Below are positions 8,719-17,640 of a DNA stretch of 64,000 bases, one piece after another. A program made the position numbers and the translations under genes. The notes below the pieces were generated by a model. It was not told the DNA's origin and ran no database searches. It worked only from the letters and a program-made list of their open reading frames with translations. Origin of the DNA: Gammaproteobacteria bacterium (GTDB lineage: Bacteria > Pseudomonadota > Gammaproteobacteria > SZUA-140); assembly GCA_021648525.1 (NCBI GenBank), contig JAKISP010000009.1, positions 1 to 64,000 on the forward strand, read 5' to 3'. Position 1 is the first letter of the stretch, and every line of letters starts with the position of its first letter.

Positions 8719-9717
8719 GTGTTCGTTACGGTAGTCATATCGTTGGCATCTGTTTGCATTCAGGTGGATCTGGTTAATGCTGATCAGCAAGCATGTCAGA
8801 CCTGTCACACGGGTATGAGCCATCCAGCGGTTGAACGGAAGAGACTGGCAGCCTGTATTAGTTGTCACGCAGGGAGTGAGGCTGACAGGGGCATCATGAC
8901 AGCGAGTCATTCAGCGCATCAGCAAGTGGATTTTACTAGCAGTAATAAGACGGCTGGGTTTGCACCAGGCATGCATTTGCCGATGACTTATGAGACGACG
9001 CGGATCGGTCGGCAAGCCAATGAGATGGTATTGATCCCTGCCGGTGAATTTACCATGGGTTCAGATAAGCGTTTGCCAGATGAGGGGCCTGAGCATCGGG
9101 TGCTGCTGGGGGCATATTGGCTGGACCGTTACGAGGTCACTAACCTGCAGTACAAACAATTTATCGATGCTACTAACCGCAAGTCACCTCGCCATTATGA
9201 AAACAGGACGTTTCCAGATGGCCTGGTTGACCATCCTGTGGTGTATGTCAGCTGGTACGATGCCACTGACTATTGCGCCTGGGTTGGTAAGCGTCTACCG
9301 AGCGGGGCTGAGTGGGAAAAAGCGGCACGAGGAGATGATGCAAGGATTTATCCGTGGGGCAACGAGTTTGATATTACTCGCGCTAATATGCCGCAGCGCT
9401 GGAAAACGTTGAAACAGGCAGGTGGTACTACGCCAGTCGGTGCGTTTAAAGAGGGGGTGAGTCCCTTTGGTCTGTACGACATGTCTGGCAACGTATGGGA
9501 ATGGACATCATCCTGGTACGAAGCCTATCCGGGCAATCAAAAGCCAACAGAAAATTACGGTCAGACTTATAAAACGTTAAAAGGTGGCTCCTGGTGGAAT
9601 TGTAGTTTCTACAAATGTGGTGTATCTGCACCTGCATTCAATCGGTCATTTTTTTTACGCACCACACGAAATAAAAGTTTTGGTTTTCGTTGTGCGAAAG
9701 ATTCAGAGGAGAAGTAA
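8719..9717 (+). CDS. Exported FGE-sulfatase-domain protein with two CxxCH motifs
   Basis: A 332-residue protein. After an export signal come CQTCH (26-30) and CISCH (46-50), which look like c-type heme sites. From about residue 90 there is a formylglycine-generating-enzyme (SUMF1/FGE-sulfatase) domain: IPAGEFTMGSD, DRYEVTNLQYKQFI, PVVYVSWYDATDYCAWVGKRLPSGAEWEKAARG, YPWGNEFD, DMSGNVWEWTSSWY and GFRCA. Near its end C295 and C300 have the C-x4-C spacing of the copper-binding pair of true FGE. The GTG at 8719 has no ribosome site; GGGGGAGGG lies about 36 bases upstream in an open frame, so the real start may be a non-standard upstream codon. It ends one base before the ATG of the next FGE-like gene. 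Confidence 0.85.
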   Translation: MFVTVVISLASVCIQVDLVNADQQACQTCHTGMSHPAVERKRLAACISCHAGSEADRGIMTASHSAHQQVDFTSSNKTAGFAPGMHLPMTYETTRIGRQANEMVLIPAGEFTMGSDKRLPDEGPEHRVLLGAYWLDRYEVTNLQYKQFIDATNRKSPRHYENRTFPDGLVDHPVVYVSWYDATDYCAWVGKRLPSGAEWEKAARGDDARIYPWGNEFDITRANMPQRWKTLKQAGGTTPVGAFKEGVSPFGLYDMSGNVWEWTSSWYEAYPGNQKPTENYGQTYKTLKGGSWWNCSFYKCGVSAPAFNRSFFLRTTRNKSFGFRCAKDSEEK

Positions 9718-9718
9718 G

Positions 9719-10702
9719 ATGAAATCTAATCTTCTATCAGGGTTAAGCATGAGTATTGGTTTGTTGACGGTGCCGTTAGCTGGCTTTGCACTGGAGGGTG
9801 TGGCAACGAGTGCTGATCAGGAGATGAAGCTGATACCCGCGAGTGAATTCATTATGGGCAGTAATAAGGCAGATAATAACAATAGTTCAGGTGAATATGG
9901 CAATGCCAAGCCGTGGTATCTGGATGAGCACCCTAAGCATAGCCAATATCTGGATGGTTTTTATATTGATGAGCACGAAGTGACCAATGGTCAGTTTAAG
10001 GCGTTTGTCGCACAGAAAAATTATGCACCACCTCAGTATTGGGTCAACAATGGTTATCTGTTGAGTCTGCGGAGAAATAAGATCGAGGCGGTCTCGGTTG
10101 AAAAAATACGACGACTGGCGGTGAAGGTAATGCGGCTTGATATCGATACACGGAAGATGACGAAGCCTGAATTGTTGGCTGTGATCGATAAGCGCTTTGC
10201 CTATATGGACTGGTTACCCGTGGTTTATGTTAGTTGGTATGATGCAAAGGCTTATTGTGACTGGAAAGGGAAGCGGTTACCGACAGAGGCCGAGTGGGAA
10301 AAATCAATTCGAGGCGATAAGGGGCTAGAGTTTGCCTGGGGTAATCAGTGGGCATATGGCCAGAGCAATACCGGCGAAGAGATGTGGGATGATGGGGTGG
10401 CACCGGTCGGCTCCTATCAGGGGGACGTTTCACCGTTTGGTGTGCTTGATATGAGCGGCAATGTGTCGGAGTGGACCGCGGACTGGTATCAGGCGTATGA
10501 AGGATCAGATTATACAAGTGAGGATTTTGGCGAAATATTTAAAGTGGTGAAAGGCGCCGCCTGGGGGGGGGACGGTCATTACGCACTGAAACTGTTTCAA
10601 CGCGGCGCGTATCGATATAATTTGAAGCCAGAGTCGCAGCATGAAGACCTGGGCTTTCGCTGTGCTGCTGATGTTAAGCTTGCTGGCGTTGAGGCGAAGT
10701 AG
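9719..10702 (+). CDS. Second exported FGE-sulfatase-domain protein
   Basis: A 327-residue protein with signal peptide (MKSNLLSGLSMSIGLLTVPLAGFA) and an FGE-sulfatase domain: LIPASEFIMGSN, IDEHEVTNGQFKAFV, VVYVSWYDAKAYCDWKGKRLP, FAWGNQW, DMSGNVSEWTADWY and LGFRCA. At the place where the first protein has C-x4-C, this one reads WGGDGHYALKLFQRGA with no cysteine, so it is probably not an oxidase but a binding or structural member of the superfamily. An insert of about 60 residues (roughly 100-160) precedes the VSWYDA block. I start it at 9719, one base after the previous stop, with GAGGAGAAG upstream; an in-frame start at 9584 would run through the end of the previous gene. Confidence 0.87.
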   Translation: MKSNLLSGLSMSIGLLTVPLAGFALEGVATSADQEMKLIPASEFIMGSNKADNNNSSGEYGNAKPWYLDEHPKHSQYLDGFYIDEHEVTNGQFKAFVAQKNYAPPQYWVNNGYLLSLRRNKIEAVSVEKIRRLAVKVMRLDIDTRKMTKPELLAVIDKRFAYMDWLPVVYVSWYDAKAYCDWKGKRLPTEAEWEKSIRGDKGLEFAWGNQWAYGQSNTGEEMWDDGVAPVGSYQGDVSPFGVLDMSGNVSEWTADWYQAYEGSDYTSEDFGEIFKVVKGAAWGGDGHYALKLFQRGAYRYNLKPESQHEDLGFRCAADVKLAGVEAK

Positions 10703-10769
10703 CGTAGTGGTTCACGCCTGAGATAGATCCCTGTTAACATGGTTTTTTGCCAATAGAAAGACAGGACCT

Positions 10770-12110
10770 ATGATGAATCGCCACTGTGTCACATTATTAT
10801 TGCTAGCACTAATTTTTGCAGGTTACACAAAACAGGTTTCGGCACTGGCGGTATGGATTCCAGGTTGGCAGCAAGCGAGTGAAATGAACAGTGCGCGCGC
10901 AGGTGCATCGATATTGCAGGTGAATGGTGTGATCTATGCCATTGGTGGTATCAATGGGCATGACTTTCTCAACACCACGGAATACAGCAAGATTAACCCT
11001 GATGGCACGCTTGCCCCATGGAAGCGCAGTGCCATTCTTAATGACGCCCGTGGTTTTTTTGACGCGGTTGAGCACAATGGTTTTATTTATGCAGCCGGTG
11101 GTGGCAAGGGCGAAAACGGTAAAATATTGTTGCGCAGCGTAGAGCGCTCGCGGATTTCAGAGAGTGGTGCACTTGAAGGGTGGATTACGGAGCGCTACAG
11201 GCTGCAATATCCGCGTCGTTGTGTGAAACTGTTTGTCGCGAATGAACGTCTTTATGCGTTAGGTGGTTTTGCTGGCACACTGCTAGATTCGGTTGAAAGT
11301 GCACCTATCAATCAAGATGGTAGTCTGGGACGATGGCGTGCCGAGACAAACCCACTCACTATGGCGCGCTACATCAATAGCGTGAAATCACTAAACGGGT
11401 TTGCCTATGTGATGGGTGGCCATGCAGAGAGCGAAGGCGTTGGTTTGACCGAGGTTGAATTTACTCTGCCATCAATTGCTGATGAACTGGTCTGGAAAAA
11501 AACGACGCCGATGCAAGCGCCTCGCTATGGCCTTTCATCTGCAACACATGGCAAGCAGTTGTACGCGATAGGTGGCCTGAATGGGGCGCGCTATTCCGAT
11601 AAGATTGAAGTGACTCAGCAAGCGGATGACGGTGAACTGAGCGAGTGGCGTTATACAACCCCACTTTCATCAATGCGCGCAAACTTTGGCAGTGTGGTTT
11701 ATAACAACCAACTCTATATTATTGGTGGCACTAACCGTGATGGTTATTATAAAACGGCAGAATACGCCAGCCTGGATGAGCGTGGCGATATTGGATTCTG
11801 GGGGACGCAACAGCAGTTAAAAGATTACCAGCAGCAGCAACAGGCTCGGCTATCAAAGCCCAAACGCAAACTGCCGAATAGTGGCGTGGTTGCGGAAGTG
11901 ATTCAGACCAGGGCCTATAGTTATATTCGAGTGGTAAAAGGTGTCACCGAGCAGTGGATTGCAGGTTCACGTGAAGCGTTTAATGCGGGTGATCCGATTG
12001 AATATAGCCGTGGCACGACAATGGCAAATTTTCACAGTTCAACACTGAATCGTACCTTTGATTCCATTATCTTTGTTGAGCATCTGCGCCTGGGTGATGG
12101 CCAGAAATAG
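10770..12110 (+). CDS. Exported Kelch-repeat protein
   Basis: A 446-residue protein with a signal peptide (MMNRHCVTLLLLALIFAG...VSA). Six Kelch blades are readable by their hydrophobic-hydrophobic-x-GG cores (IYAIGGINGH, IYAAGGGKGE, LYALGGFAG, AYVMGGHAE, LYAIGGLNG, LYIIGGTNR), each followed by a conserved W about 20-25 residues on, enough for one closed propeller. After the propeller come a Gln-rich stretch (QQLKDYQQQQQ) and a C-terminal region of about 90 residues of unknown type. It sits 67 bases after the second FGE-like gene on the same strand and probably belongs to the same envelope function. The substrate is unknown. Confidence 0.88.
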   Translation: MMNRHCVTLLLLALIFAGYTKQVSALAVWIPGWQQASEMNSARAGASILQVNGVIYAIGGINGHDFLNTTEYSKINPDGTLAPWKRSAILNDARGFFDAVEHNGFIYAAGGGKGENGKILLRSVERSRISESGALEGWITERYRLQYPRRCVKLFVANERLYALGGFAGTLLDSVESAPINQDGSLGRWRAETNPLTMARYINSVKSLNGFAYVMGGHAESEGVGLTEVEFTLPSIADELVWKKTTPMQAPRYGLSSATHGKQLYAIGGLNGARYSDKIEVTQQADDGELSEWRYTTPLSSMRANFGSVVYNNQLYIIGGTNRDGYYKTAEYASLDERGDIGFWGTQQQLKDYQQQQQARLSKPKRKLPNSGVVAEVIQTRAYSYIRVVKGVTEQWIAGSREAFNAGDPIEYSRGTTMANFHSSTLNRTFDSIIFVEHLRLGDGQK

Positions 12111-12161
12111 AGGATGTTTATCGGTTGTTGCCGCCACTCGTCGCCAGGCAAAATGGGCTGA

Positions 12162-12977
12162 TTACTGGCTGTATCCGCCGCCTTTTCCTTTGAAAGGCAG
12201 GCTCAGCATCCATTTAAAGGTCTGTGCCGGAGGTTCCTGAAATTGATCCAGCCCGATGGTCATCTTATCGTGGCCTTTGGCGGGTTGGGCACAATAGGAG
12301 CCAAAGAGGTGATCCCACCACGGTAGATTGAAGCCGTAGTTGCTATTGGTTTCATCTTTGAGCACAGAGTGATGTACGCGGTGCATGTCCGGGGTGACGA
12401 TAAAGCGACGTAACCGTTGGTCGATGCGTGCCGGGATGTGAACGTTGCTGTGGTTAAACATCGCCACTGCGTTGAGAATGATCTCAAAGATCACGACTGC
12501 AACAATGGCGGGGCCGAGCAGGCAGATAAGGATCATCTTGATCAGCATCGACAATATTATTTCGATCGGATGAAAGCGTGCGCCGCTGGTGACATCAAGG
12601 TCAACATCGCTATGGTGCATCATATGCAGTTGCCACAACATCGGTACGCGGTGAAACAGCCGATGTTGCAGGTAGATACAAAAGTCGAGGATGACGACTG
12701 CGAGGATGATCTCAAACCACAGTGGTAGATCAATCTGGTTTAATACGCCCCACTGTTGTTGTGAGGCGTAGAGTGCCACACCGACAGCAGCGGCAGGAAA
12801 TAGCAGGCGCAGTAATAGTGTATTGAAAACAGTGAGGCTGATGTTATTGAGCCAGCGAAACTGTCTGGAGCTGCGCAATGGTCGCCGTGGTGATTTAAGC
12901 TCCCATAGCGCCATGATGGCAAAGATGCCGAAGAAAAAGCTGAGTCGGATGATGGGTTCCAGGTTGCTGCTCTCCAT
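12162..12977 (-). CDS. Sterol desaturase/fatty acid hydroxylase family membrane protein
   Basis: A 271-residue multi-pass membrane protein. Its histidine clusters HRLFH, HMMHHSD and MHRVHHS match the di-iron ligands of the fatty acid hydroxylase superfamily, which oxidise lipid C-H bonds with O2. About four to five hydrophobic segments frame them. The substrate is not predictable; bacterial members act on carotenoids, ornithine lipids, sterols or alkyl ethers. It lies 20 bases after rhlB on the same strand and may be read from it. It converges with the Kelch gene. Confidence 0.9.
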   Translation of the reverse strand: MESSNLEPIIRLSFFFGIFAIMALWELKSPRRPLRSSRQFRWLNNISLTVFNTLLLRLLFPAAAVGVALYASQQQWGVLNQIDLPLWFEIILAVVILDFCIYLQHRLFHRVPMLWQLHMMHHSDVDLDVTSGARFHPIEIILSMLIKMILICLLGPAIVAVVIFEIILNAVAMFNHSNVHIPARIDQRLRRFIVTPDMHRVHHSVLKDETNSNYGFNLPWWDHLFGSYCAQPAKGHDKMTIGLDQFQEPPAQTFKWMLSLPFKGKGGGYSQ

Positions 12978-12997
12978 ATACGAGATTTATATGTCGC

Positions 12998-14293
12998 TTA
13001 GTTGCTGGAGGTTGCCTTTGAATGCGAGCGCCCAGGTGGGCGACGGCGTTGATTTTTACTGCCTGACTTTTGATGATGGTGAGCCCTGGGGGTTTTTTTA
13101 GGATAGATCGGTGGCTCGGGCGCTATTAGCAGTTCGGTGGTGACGCGTTCGGTTGGAATCTTGTTGCCAACATACTCTTCAATATCGGGTAGCGCAAAGG
13201 CGTAGTCTTCGCAGGCAAAACTGATCGCAACACCGCTGCTGCCTGCGCGTGCAGTACGCCCAATGCGATGCACATAATCTTCAGAGTCCTGCGGCAGGTC
13301 GTAATTGAAAATATGGCTGACATCCGGAATGTGCAGCCCGCGTGCCGCTACATCGGTCGCGACCAGAATCGGTAGTTCACCATCCTGAAAACGTTTGAGC
13401 AGGCTGATACGTTTTTTTTGTGGCACATCGCCAGAGAGCGTGCCCGCATTAAAACCGTTTCCGGAGAGAAAGGCGTTAACCTTATTGCCCGCATCTTTGG
13501 TATTGACGAAGATAATTGATCGCATGGGTGCTAACTGTTTAAGCAGACCGAGCAGCAGCGGAATTTTTTCGTCGTTTGAGGTGTAATAGATCTGCTGTAC
13601 GACTTTGTCCGCGGTAACCTTTTCCGTCTCAATCTTGATTAGCGTTGGGTTGTTCATATGCTCATAAGCGAGTTCGGTAACCCGAAACGACAGTGTTGCG
13701 GAGAAGAGCAGGTTGAGGCGTTTGTCCGGATCAGGCATGCGGCGCAGTAGAAAACGGATATCTTTAATAAAGCCGAGATCGAACATACGATCTGCTTCAT
13801 CCATCACCATGACCTCAATCGACTTGAGGTTAAAGAGGTTCTGTTTGAAGAAGTCGATGGTGCGCCCGGGTGTGCCGATCAGGATATCGAGCCCTTCGCG
13901 TAGCATCTCTTTTTGAGTGTCGTAACCAGCACCGCCGTAGACGACACCAATCTTAAGGTCTGTTGCCTCGCCGAGTGAGACCGCATCTTTATGGATCTGG
14001 AGTGCCAGTTCACGCGTGGGGGCGAGTATCAGTGCGCGTGGGTTATGTCCAGCTTTGGCGCTGTCGGTGGCGCTGGTGAGCAATCGGTTCATCAGCGCAA
14101 TTAAAAAGGCAGCCGTTTTGCCGGTGCCGGTTTGCGCCTGGCCTGCGATATCGGAGCCTGCTAATGCCAGCGGCAAGGTTTCTGCTTGTATTGGAGTGCA
14201 TCGAGTAAAGCCTGTTTTTTCAATGCCCTGCGAGAGTTCCTCTGGAAGATCCAGAGATGAAAACAGTGTGTTAGATAGGTGATTATCGCTCAT
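12998..14293 (-). CDS. rhlB: DEAD-box RNA helicase RhlB
   Basis: A 431-residue ATP-dependent RNA helicase; RhlB unwinds RNA for the RNase E degradosome. Motifs in order: [13 protein letters not shown] (Q motif), AQTGTGKT (Walker A), [26 protein letters not shown] (DEAD), [20 protein letters not shown] and [10 protein letters not shown]. It ends in a basic, His- and Ser-rich tail from about residue 395. Orientation divergent from trxA-rho, the usual place of rhlB in gammaproteobacteria, supports RhlB rather than RhlE. About 175 bases separate it from trxA. Confidence 0.9.
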   Translation of the reverse strand: MSDNHLSNTLFSSLDLPEELSQGIEKTGFTRCTPIQAETLPLALAGSDIAGQAQTGTGKTAAFLIALMNRLLTSATDSAKAGHNPRALILAPTRELALQIHKDAVSLGEATDLKIGVVYGGAGYDTQKEMLREGLDILIGTPGRTIDFFKQNLFNLKSIEVMVMDEADRMFDLGFIKDIRFLLRRMPDPDKRLNLLFSATLSFRVTELAYEHMNNPTLIKIETEKVTADKVVQQIYYTSNDEKIPLLLGLLKQLAPMRSIIFVNTKDAGNKVNAFLSGNGFNAGTLSGDVPQKKRISLLKRFQDGELPILVATDVAARGLHIPDVSHIFNYDLPQDSEDYVHRIGRTARAGSSGVAISFACEDYAFALPDIEEYVGNKIPTERVTTELLIAPEPPIYPKKTPRAHHHQKSGSKNQRRRPPGRSHSKATSSN

Positions 14294-14468
14294 ATTCGAG
14301 AAAGGATAGCAGATTCAGTGGACTCTTTATGGTTTTTATTATTGACACAATAGTTTGTGTATTGCGACCAGATTGTTAATAATCACGTTTAGCCATAGAT
14401 CCTGAGGCAGGGACGAGATGGATTTTAGCTTAAAATTGAATAAATAAAGTAATTTGGAGGCATAGAGG

Positions 14469-14795
14469 GTGAGTGACAATATTAGCGCTGTAACAGACGC
14501 CACATTTGAAGATGATGTATTAAAGTCTGAAGTACCTGTACTGGTAGACTTCTGGGCGGAATGGTGTGGTCCATGCAAAATGATTGCACCGATTCTAGAA
14601 GAAATTGCTGCGGAATATGATGGCAAAATTCGCATTGCTAAACTTAATATTGATGATAATCCAGCAACGCCACCACGCTATGGTATTCGCGGTATTCCAA
14701 CCTTAATGCTATTTAAGGCTGGCAATGTTGAGGCGACCAAGGTTGGTGCGGTTTCAAAGTCGCAGCTTTCAGCATTTATCGATAGCAATAATTAA
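14469..14795 (+). CDS. trxA: Thioredoxin
   Basis: A 108-residue thioredoxin, the general cytoplasmic disulfide reductant. The active site WCGPCK has its cysteines at 33 and 36, with buried Asp27 and the cis-proline loop RGIPTLMLF. The start is GTG (encoding the first residue of MSDN), preceded by TTGGAGG about 8 bases upstream. It lies upstream of rho, the common gammaproteobacterial order. PPRYGI replaces the usual APKYGI, a small variation. Confidence 0.97.
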   Translation: MSDNISAVTDATFEDDVLKSEVPVLVDFWAEWCGPCKMIAPILEEIAAEYDGKIRIAKLNIDDNPATPPRYGIRGIPTLMLFKAGNVEATKVGAVSKSQLSAFIDSNN

Positions 14796-14817
14796 AAAAC
14801 CCATATAAAGCACCTTT

Positions 14818-14859
14818 AGGGCTGGACGTTGCCAAGAAAGAGTGGTAGCGTTTAGCCCT
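14818..14859 (+). other. Stem-loop between trxA and rho
   Basis: AGGGCTGGACG (14818-14828) pairs with CGTTTAGCCCT (14849-14859) as 11 pairs including two G-U, with a 20-base loop. No T run follows, so it is not a classical terminator. It could be a processing site or part of the rho leader, which is 206 bases long and otherwise featureless. Confidence 0.4.
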
Positions 14860-15001
14860 ACTCTAAAAAATAATAAATCAAGCCTTTACTGGCGCACCTC
14901 TCTCCTTATCAAAGCAAAAGTGATTTAACTGTCCTAGAGGTGAAATCCATTCTTAATTTTGTCCACTTCGTTTTATCAATAACTATCCAAAAAAACTTCA
15001 T

Positions 15002-16258
15002 ATGAATCTTACTGAACTGAAACAAAAATCCGCTGCTGAGCTGGTTGAGCTCGCCCGTTCTATGGGCATCGAAAACATGGCGCGTTCGCGTCGACAAGAT
15101 ATTATCTTCGCAATTCTCAAATCCCATTCAAAAAAGGGAGAAGATATTCACAGTGAAGGTGTGCTGGAGATATTGCAGGATGGCTTCGGTTTTTTGCGTT
15201 CAGCGGACAGTTCTTACCTGGCAGGTCCAGATGATATCTATGTATCACCGAGTCAGATTCGCCGCTTTAGCTTGCGCACTGGCGATACCGTTACTGGTAA
15301 GATTCGGCCGCCAAAAGAAGGTGAGCGTTATTTTGCGCTGTTGAAGGTTAGTGAGATTAATTTTGAGTCCCCTGAAGTGGCTAAGAGTAAGGTACTGTTT
15401 GAAAACCTGACGCCACTATTTGCCAACGAGCGTCTGAACCTGGAATTGGGTAACGGCAGTACCGAGGATCTCACCGCGCGTATTATTGAGCTGGTTTCGC
15501 CAATTGGTAAGGGCCAGCGTGGTTTGATTGTATCGCCACCAAAAGCGGGTAAAACTATGATGTTGCAGAGCATTGCGCATTCGATTACCGAGCTGAACCC
15601 AGAGTGTTACATGATCGTGCTATTGATCGATGAACGCCCGGAAGAGGTAACAGAGATGTCGCGCTCAGTGAAAGGCGAAGTGATCTCCAGTACCTTTGAT
15701 GAGCCTGCGACACGTCACGTGCAGGTTGCCGAAATGGTGATTGAGAAGGCGAAGCGTCTGGTTGAACATAAACGTGACGTGGTGATTCTGCTTGATTCGA
15801 TTACCCGCCTGGGCCGTGCCTATAACACTGTCGTGCCATCATCGGGTAAAGTACTGACGGGCGGTGTGGATGCCAATGCACTACAACGTCCGAAGCGTTT
15901 TTTTGGTGCCGCACGTAATGTTGAAGAGGGCGGTAGTTTGACCATTCTTGCAACCGCATTGATCGATACTGGTTCGCGCATGGACGATGTGATCTACGAA
16001 GAGTTTAAAGGTACTGGTAACATGGAGCTACATCTTGAGCGCCGTATTGCCGAGAAGCGTATCTATCCGGCGATCAACCTGAATCGTTCCGGTACACGCC
16101 GTGAAGAGCTGTTGACCAAGCCAGACGAGCTACAGAAAATGTGGATTCTACGCAAATTATTGCACCCAATGGATGAGTTGGCGGCGATGGAATTTTTGAT
16201 GGATAAGCTCAAGGCGACCAAGACCAATGCTGAATTCTTTGATTCGATGAAGCGATAA
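15002..16258 (+). CDS. rho: Transcription termination factor Rho
   Basis: A 418-residue hexameric RNA helicase that ends transcription. It has the N-terminal helical RHO_N domain ([18 protein letters not shown]), the cold-shock-like RNA-binding domain ([15 protein letters not shown]), Walker A in PPKAGKT, the Walker B region [16 protein letters not shown] and the Q- and R-loop region. Length is standard. The ribosome site before the ATG is poor (A-rich), which is common for autoregulated rho. Confidence 0.98.
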   Translation: MNLTELKQKSAAELVELARSMGIENMARSRRQDIIFAILKSHSKKGEDIHSEGVLEILQDGFGFLRSADSSYLAGPDDIYVSPSQIRRFSLRTGDTVTGKIRPPKEGERYFALLKVSEINFESPEVAKSKVLFENLTPLFANERLNLELGNGSTEDLTARIIELVSPIGKGQRGLIVSPPKAGKTMMLQSIAHSITELNPECYMIVLLIDERPEEVTEMSRSVKGEVISSTFDEPATRHVQVAEMVIEKAKRLVEHKRDVVILLDSITRLGRAYNTVVPSSGKVLTGGVDANALQRPKRFFGAARNVEEGGSLTILATALIDTGSRMDDVIYEEFKGTGNMELHLERRIAEKRIYPAINLNRSGTRREELLTKPDELQKMWILRKLLHPMDELAAMEFLMDKLKATKTNAEFFDSMKR

Positions 16259-16437
16259 GGGAACTGATCAATAACTTATTGCTTGTTTAATCAATAGGTT
16301 AAGGCTTGAAGGTGATTCAGGTGATTATATTAACTTGCTGATCAGTCAGTATTTACATACAATACGCGACCAGAGTTTGTGCGGTGCCTGGAGTGGGTTC
16401 AGGTGGCGGCATATATAAATTTGTGAGGTTGAACAGC

Positions 16438-16644
16438 ATGAAATCGGATATCCATCCAGATTATAACGAAATCGACGTTACCTGTAGTTGTGGTAATACT
16501 TTTAAGACACGTTCCACTGCCGGCAAAGCGCTGCGTCTGGATGTATGTTCAATGTGTCACCCTTTCTACACCGGTAAGCAGAAGATCCTTGATACTGCTG
16601 GCCGTGTTGATAAGTTTAGACAGAAATACGGTAAAAAAAGCTGA
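16438..16644 (+). CDS. rpmE: 50S ribosomal protein L31 (zinc-binding form)
   Basis: A 68-residue ribosomal protein. Cysteines 16, 18, 37 and 40 (TCSC and CSMCH) are the four zinc ligands of the C+ form, so zinc is needed and this is not the zinc-independent paralogue. I start it at MKSDIHPDY (16438); an in-frame upstream start at 16384 adds 18 residues unlike any L31. A strong terminator follows at 16680. Confidence 0.97.
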   Translation: MKSDIHPDYNEIDVTCSCGNTFKTRSTAGKALRLDVCSMCHPFYTGKQKILDTAGRVDKFRQKYGKKS

Positions 16645-16679
16645 TTTGAACCCGCTGCCAACAATGGCCGTTGATTCAC

Positions 16680-16712
16680 AAAAAAGGGTGCCTGATTCAG
16701 GCACCCTTTTTT
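16680..16712 (+). terminator. Rho-independent terminator after rpmE (bidirectional form)
   Basis: GGGTGCCTG (16686-16694), loop ATT, CAGGCACCC (16698-16706), flanked by six A on the left and six T on the right. This is a strong terminator for rpmE. It lies just before the start chosen for the nuclease gene. Confidence 0.93.
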
Positions 16713-16717
16713 CGTTT

Positions 16718-17476
16718 ATGGTGATGGTTTTTGCCCTCATTTTGGTCGTTTCCTCGCCGTTGAGTGTTGCTGGAGAGTGTGGGGCAAAAAAAATCGATGC
16801 TTACTTTAATGTTAAATATGTGCACGATGGCGATACCTTGTATCTGGTTGGTGGACAAAAGGTTCGTTTAATTGGTATCAACACGCCAGAAGTGGCGCGA
16901 GATAAAAAACCAGCGGAGCCTTATGGGGATGAGGCACGCGATGCGTTGAGAAAGCTATTTAAAGCAGATTCGCGGGTAGGTGTGCAGTATGGGCGTGAGC
17001 GAAAGGATCGCTATGGGCGCACGCTGGCACATCTCTACCTGGCTGATGGCAGCAGTGTGCAGCAGAGATTACTCGACAAGGGTCTGGCGATGGCCATTGC
17101 AATCCCACCTAACTTGTATAGTGTTGATTGTTATCAGAAATCTGAGCGTTTGGCGCGTATTAAGCGACAAGGCTTCTGGCGGAATGGTGGCCCCAAAGTG
17201 CTTGATGTGACCGATTTAAGGCGGGGTGACCAGGGGTTCACGCGGCTTAAAGGGCGCGTGGAAAAGGTGAAGTGGAGCAAAAAATGGATCTGGGTTTCAT
17301 TTTCAGACAAGGTCTCGTTACGCATCTCACACGATGACGCACATTATTTTGAAAAGGGGCTGTTGGCATCACTGGCGCAAAAAAAGGTGGTGGCGCATGG
17401 TTGGCTAACGCGGCGCAAGGGGCGCTGGTCGATTCATGTGAGGCATCCTGCATCACTCAAAGTGGCAGGTGATTGA
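16718..17476 (+). CDS. Secreted thermonuclease-family protein with C-terminal OB-like domain
   Basis: A 252-residue exported nuclease. A signal peptide (MVMVFALILVVSSPLSVAG) precedes a staphylococcal-nuclease domain: VKYVHDGDTLYL (calcium Asp), VRLIGINTPE (Arg and Glu of the active site) and RKDRYGRTLAHLYL (second Arg). The last 80 residues (GFTRLKGRVEKVKWSKKW onward) look like a small beta-barrel. The open frame extends upstream through the rpmE terminator, but the ATG at 16718 directly after it gives a clean signal peptide. If the upstream ATG at 16664 were used, the terminator hairpin would be coding. Confidence 0.85.
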   Translation: MVMVFALILVVSSPLSVAGECGAKKIDAYFNVKYVHDGDTLYLVGGQKVRLIGINTPEVARDKKPAEPYGDEARDALRKLFKADSRVGVQYGRERKDRYGRTLAHLYLADGSSVQQRLLDKGLAMAIAIPPNLYSVDCYQKSERLARIKRQGFWRNGGPKVLDVTDLRRGDQGFTRLKGRVEKVKWSKKWIWVSFSDKVSLRISHDDAHYFEKGLLASLAQKKVVAHGWLTRRKGRWSIHVRHPASLKVAGD

Positions 17477-17640
17477 GTAACTGGCCGCTATTTTTGCAAA
17501 ATGAGTGGCGTATTATAACTATGTATTATGGTGCTCAAAATACCGCTGATAGATGAAATTTGCAGCGGCCTGGGCAATGACCGATAATCGCTTCCTGTGG
17601 GTAGTGAAATAGATACTATATATAAGGTGTGAGTTGTTGT

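Noticed and set aside
14818-14859. Terminator between trxA and rho
   Set aside because: The stem is good but no U run follows on the plus strand, so I list it only as a stem-loop.
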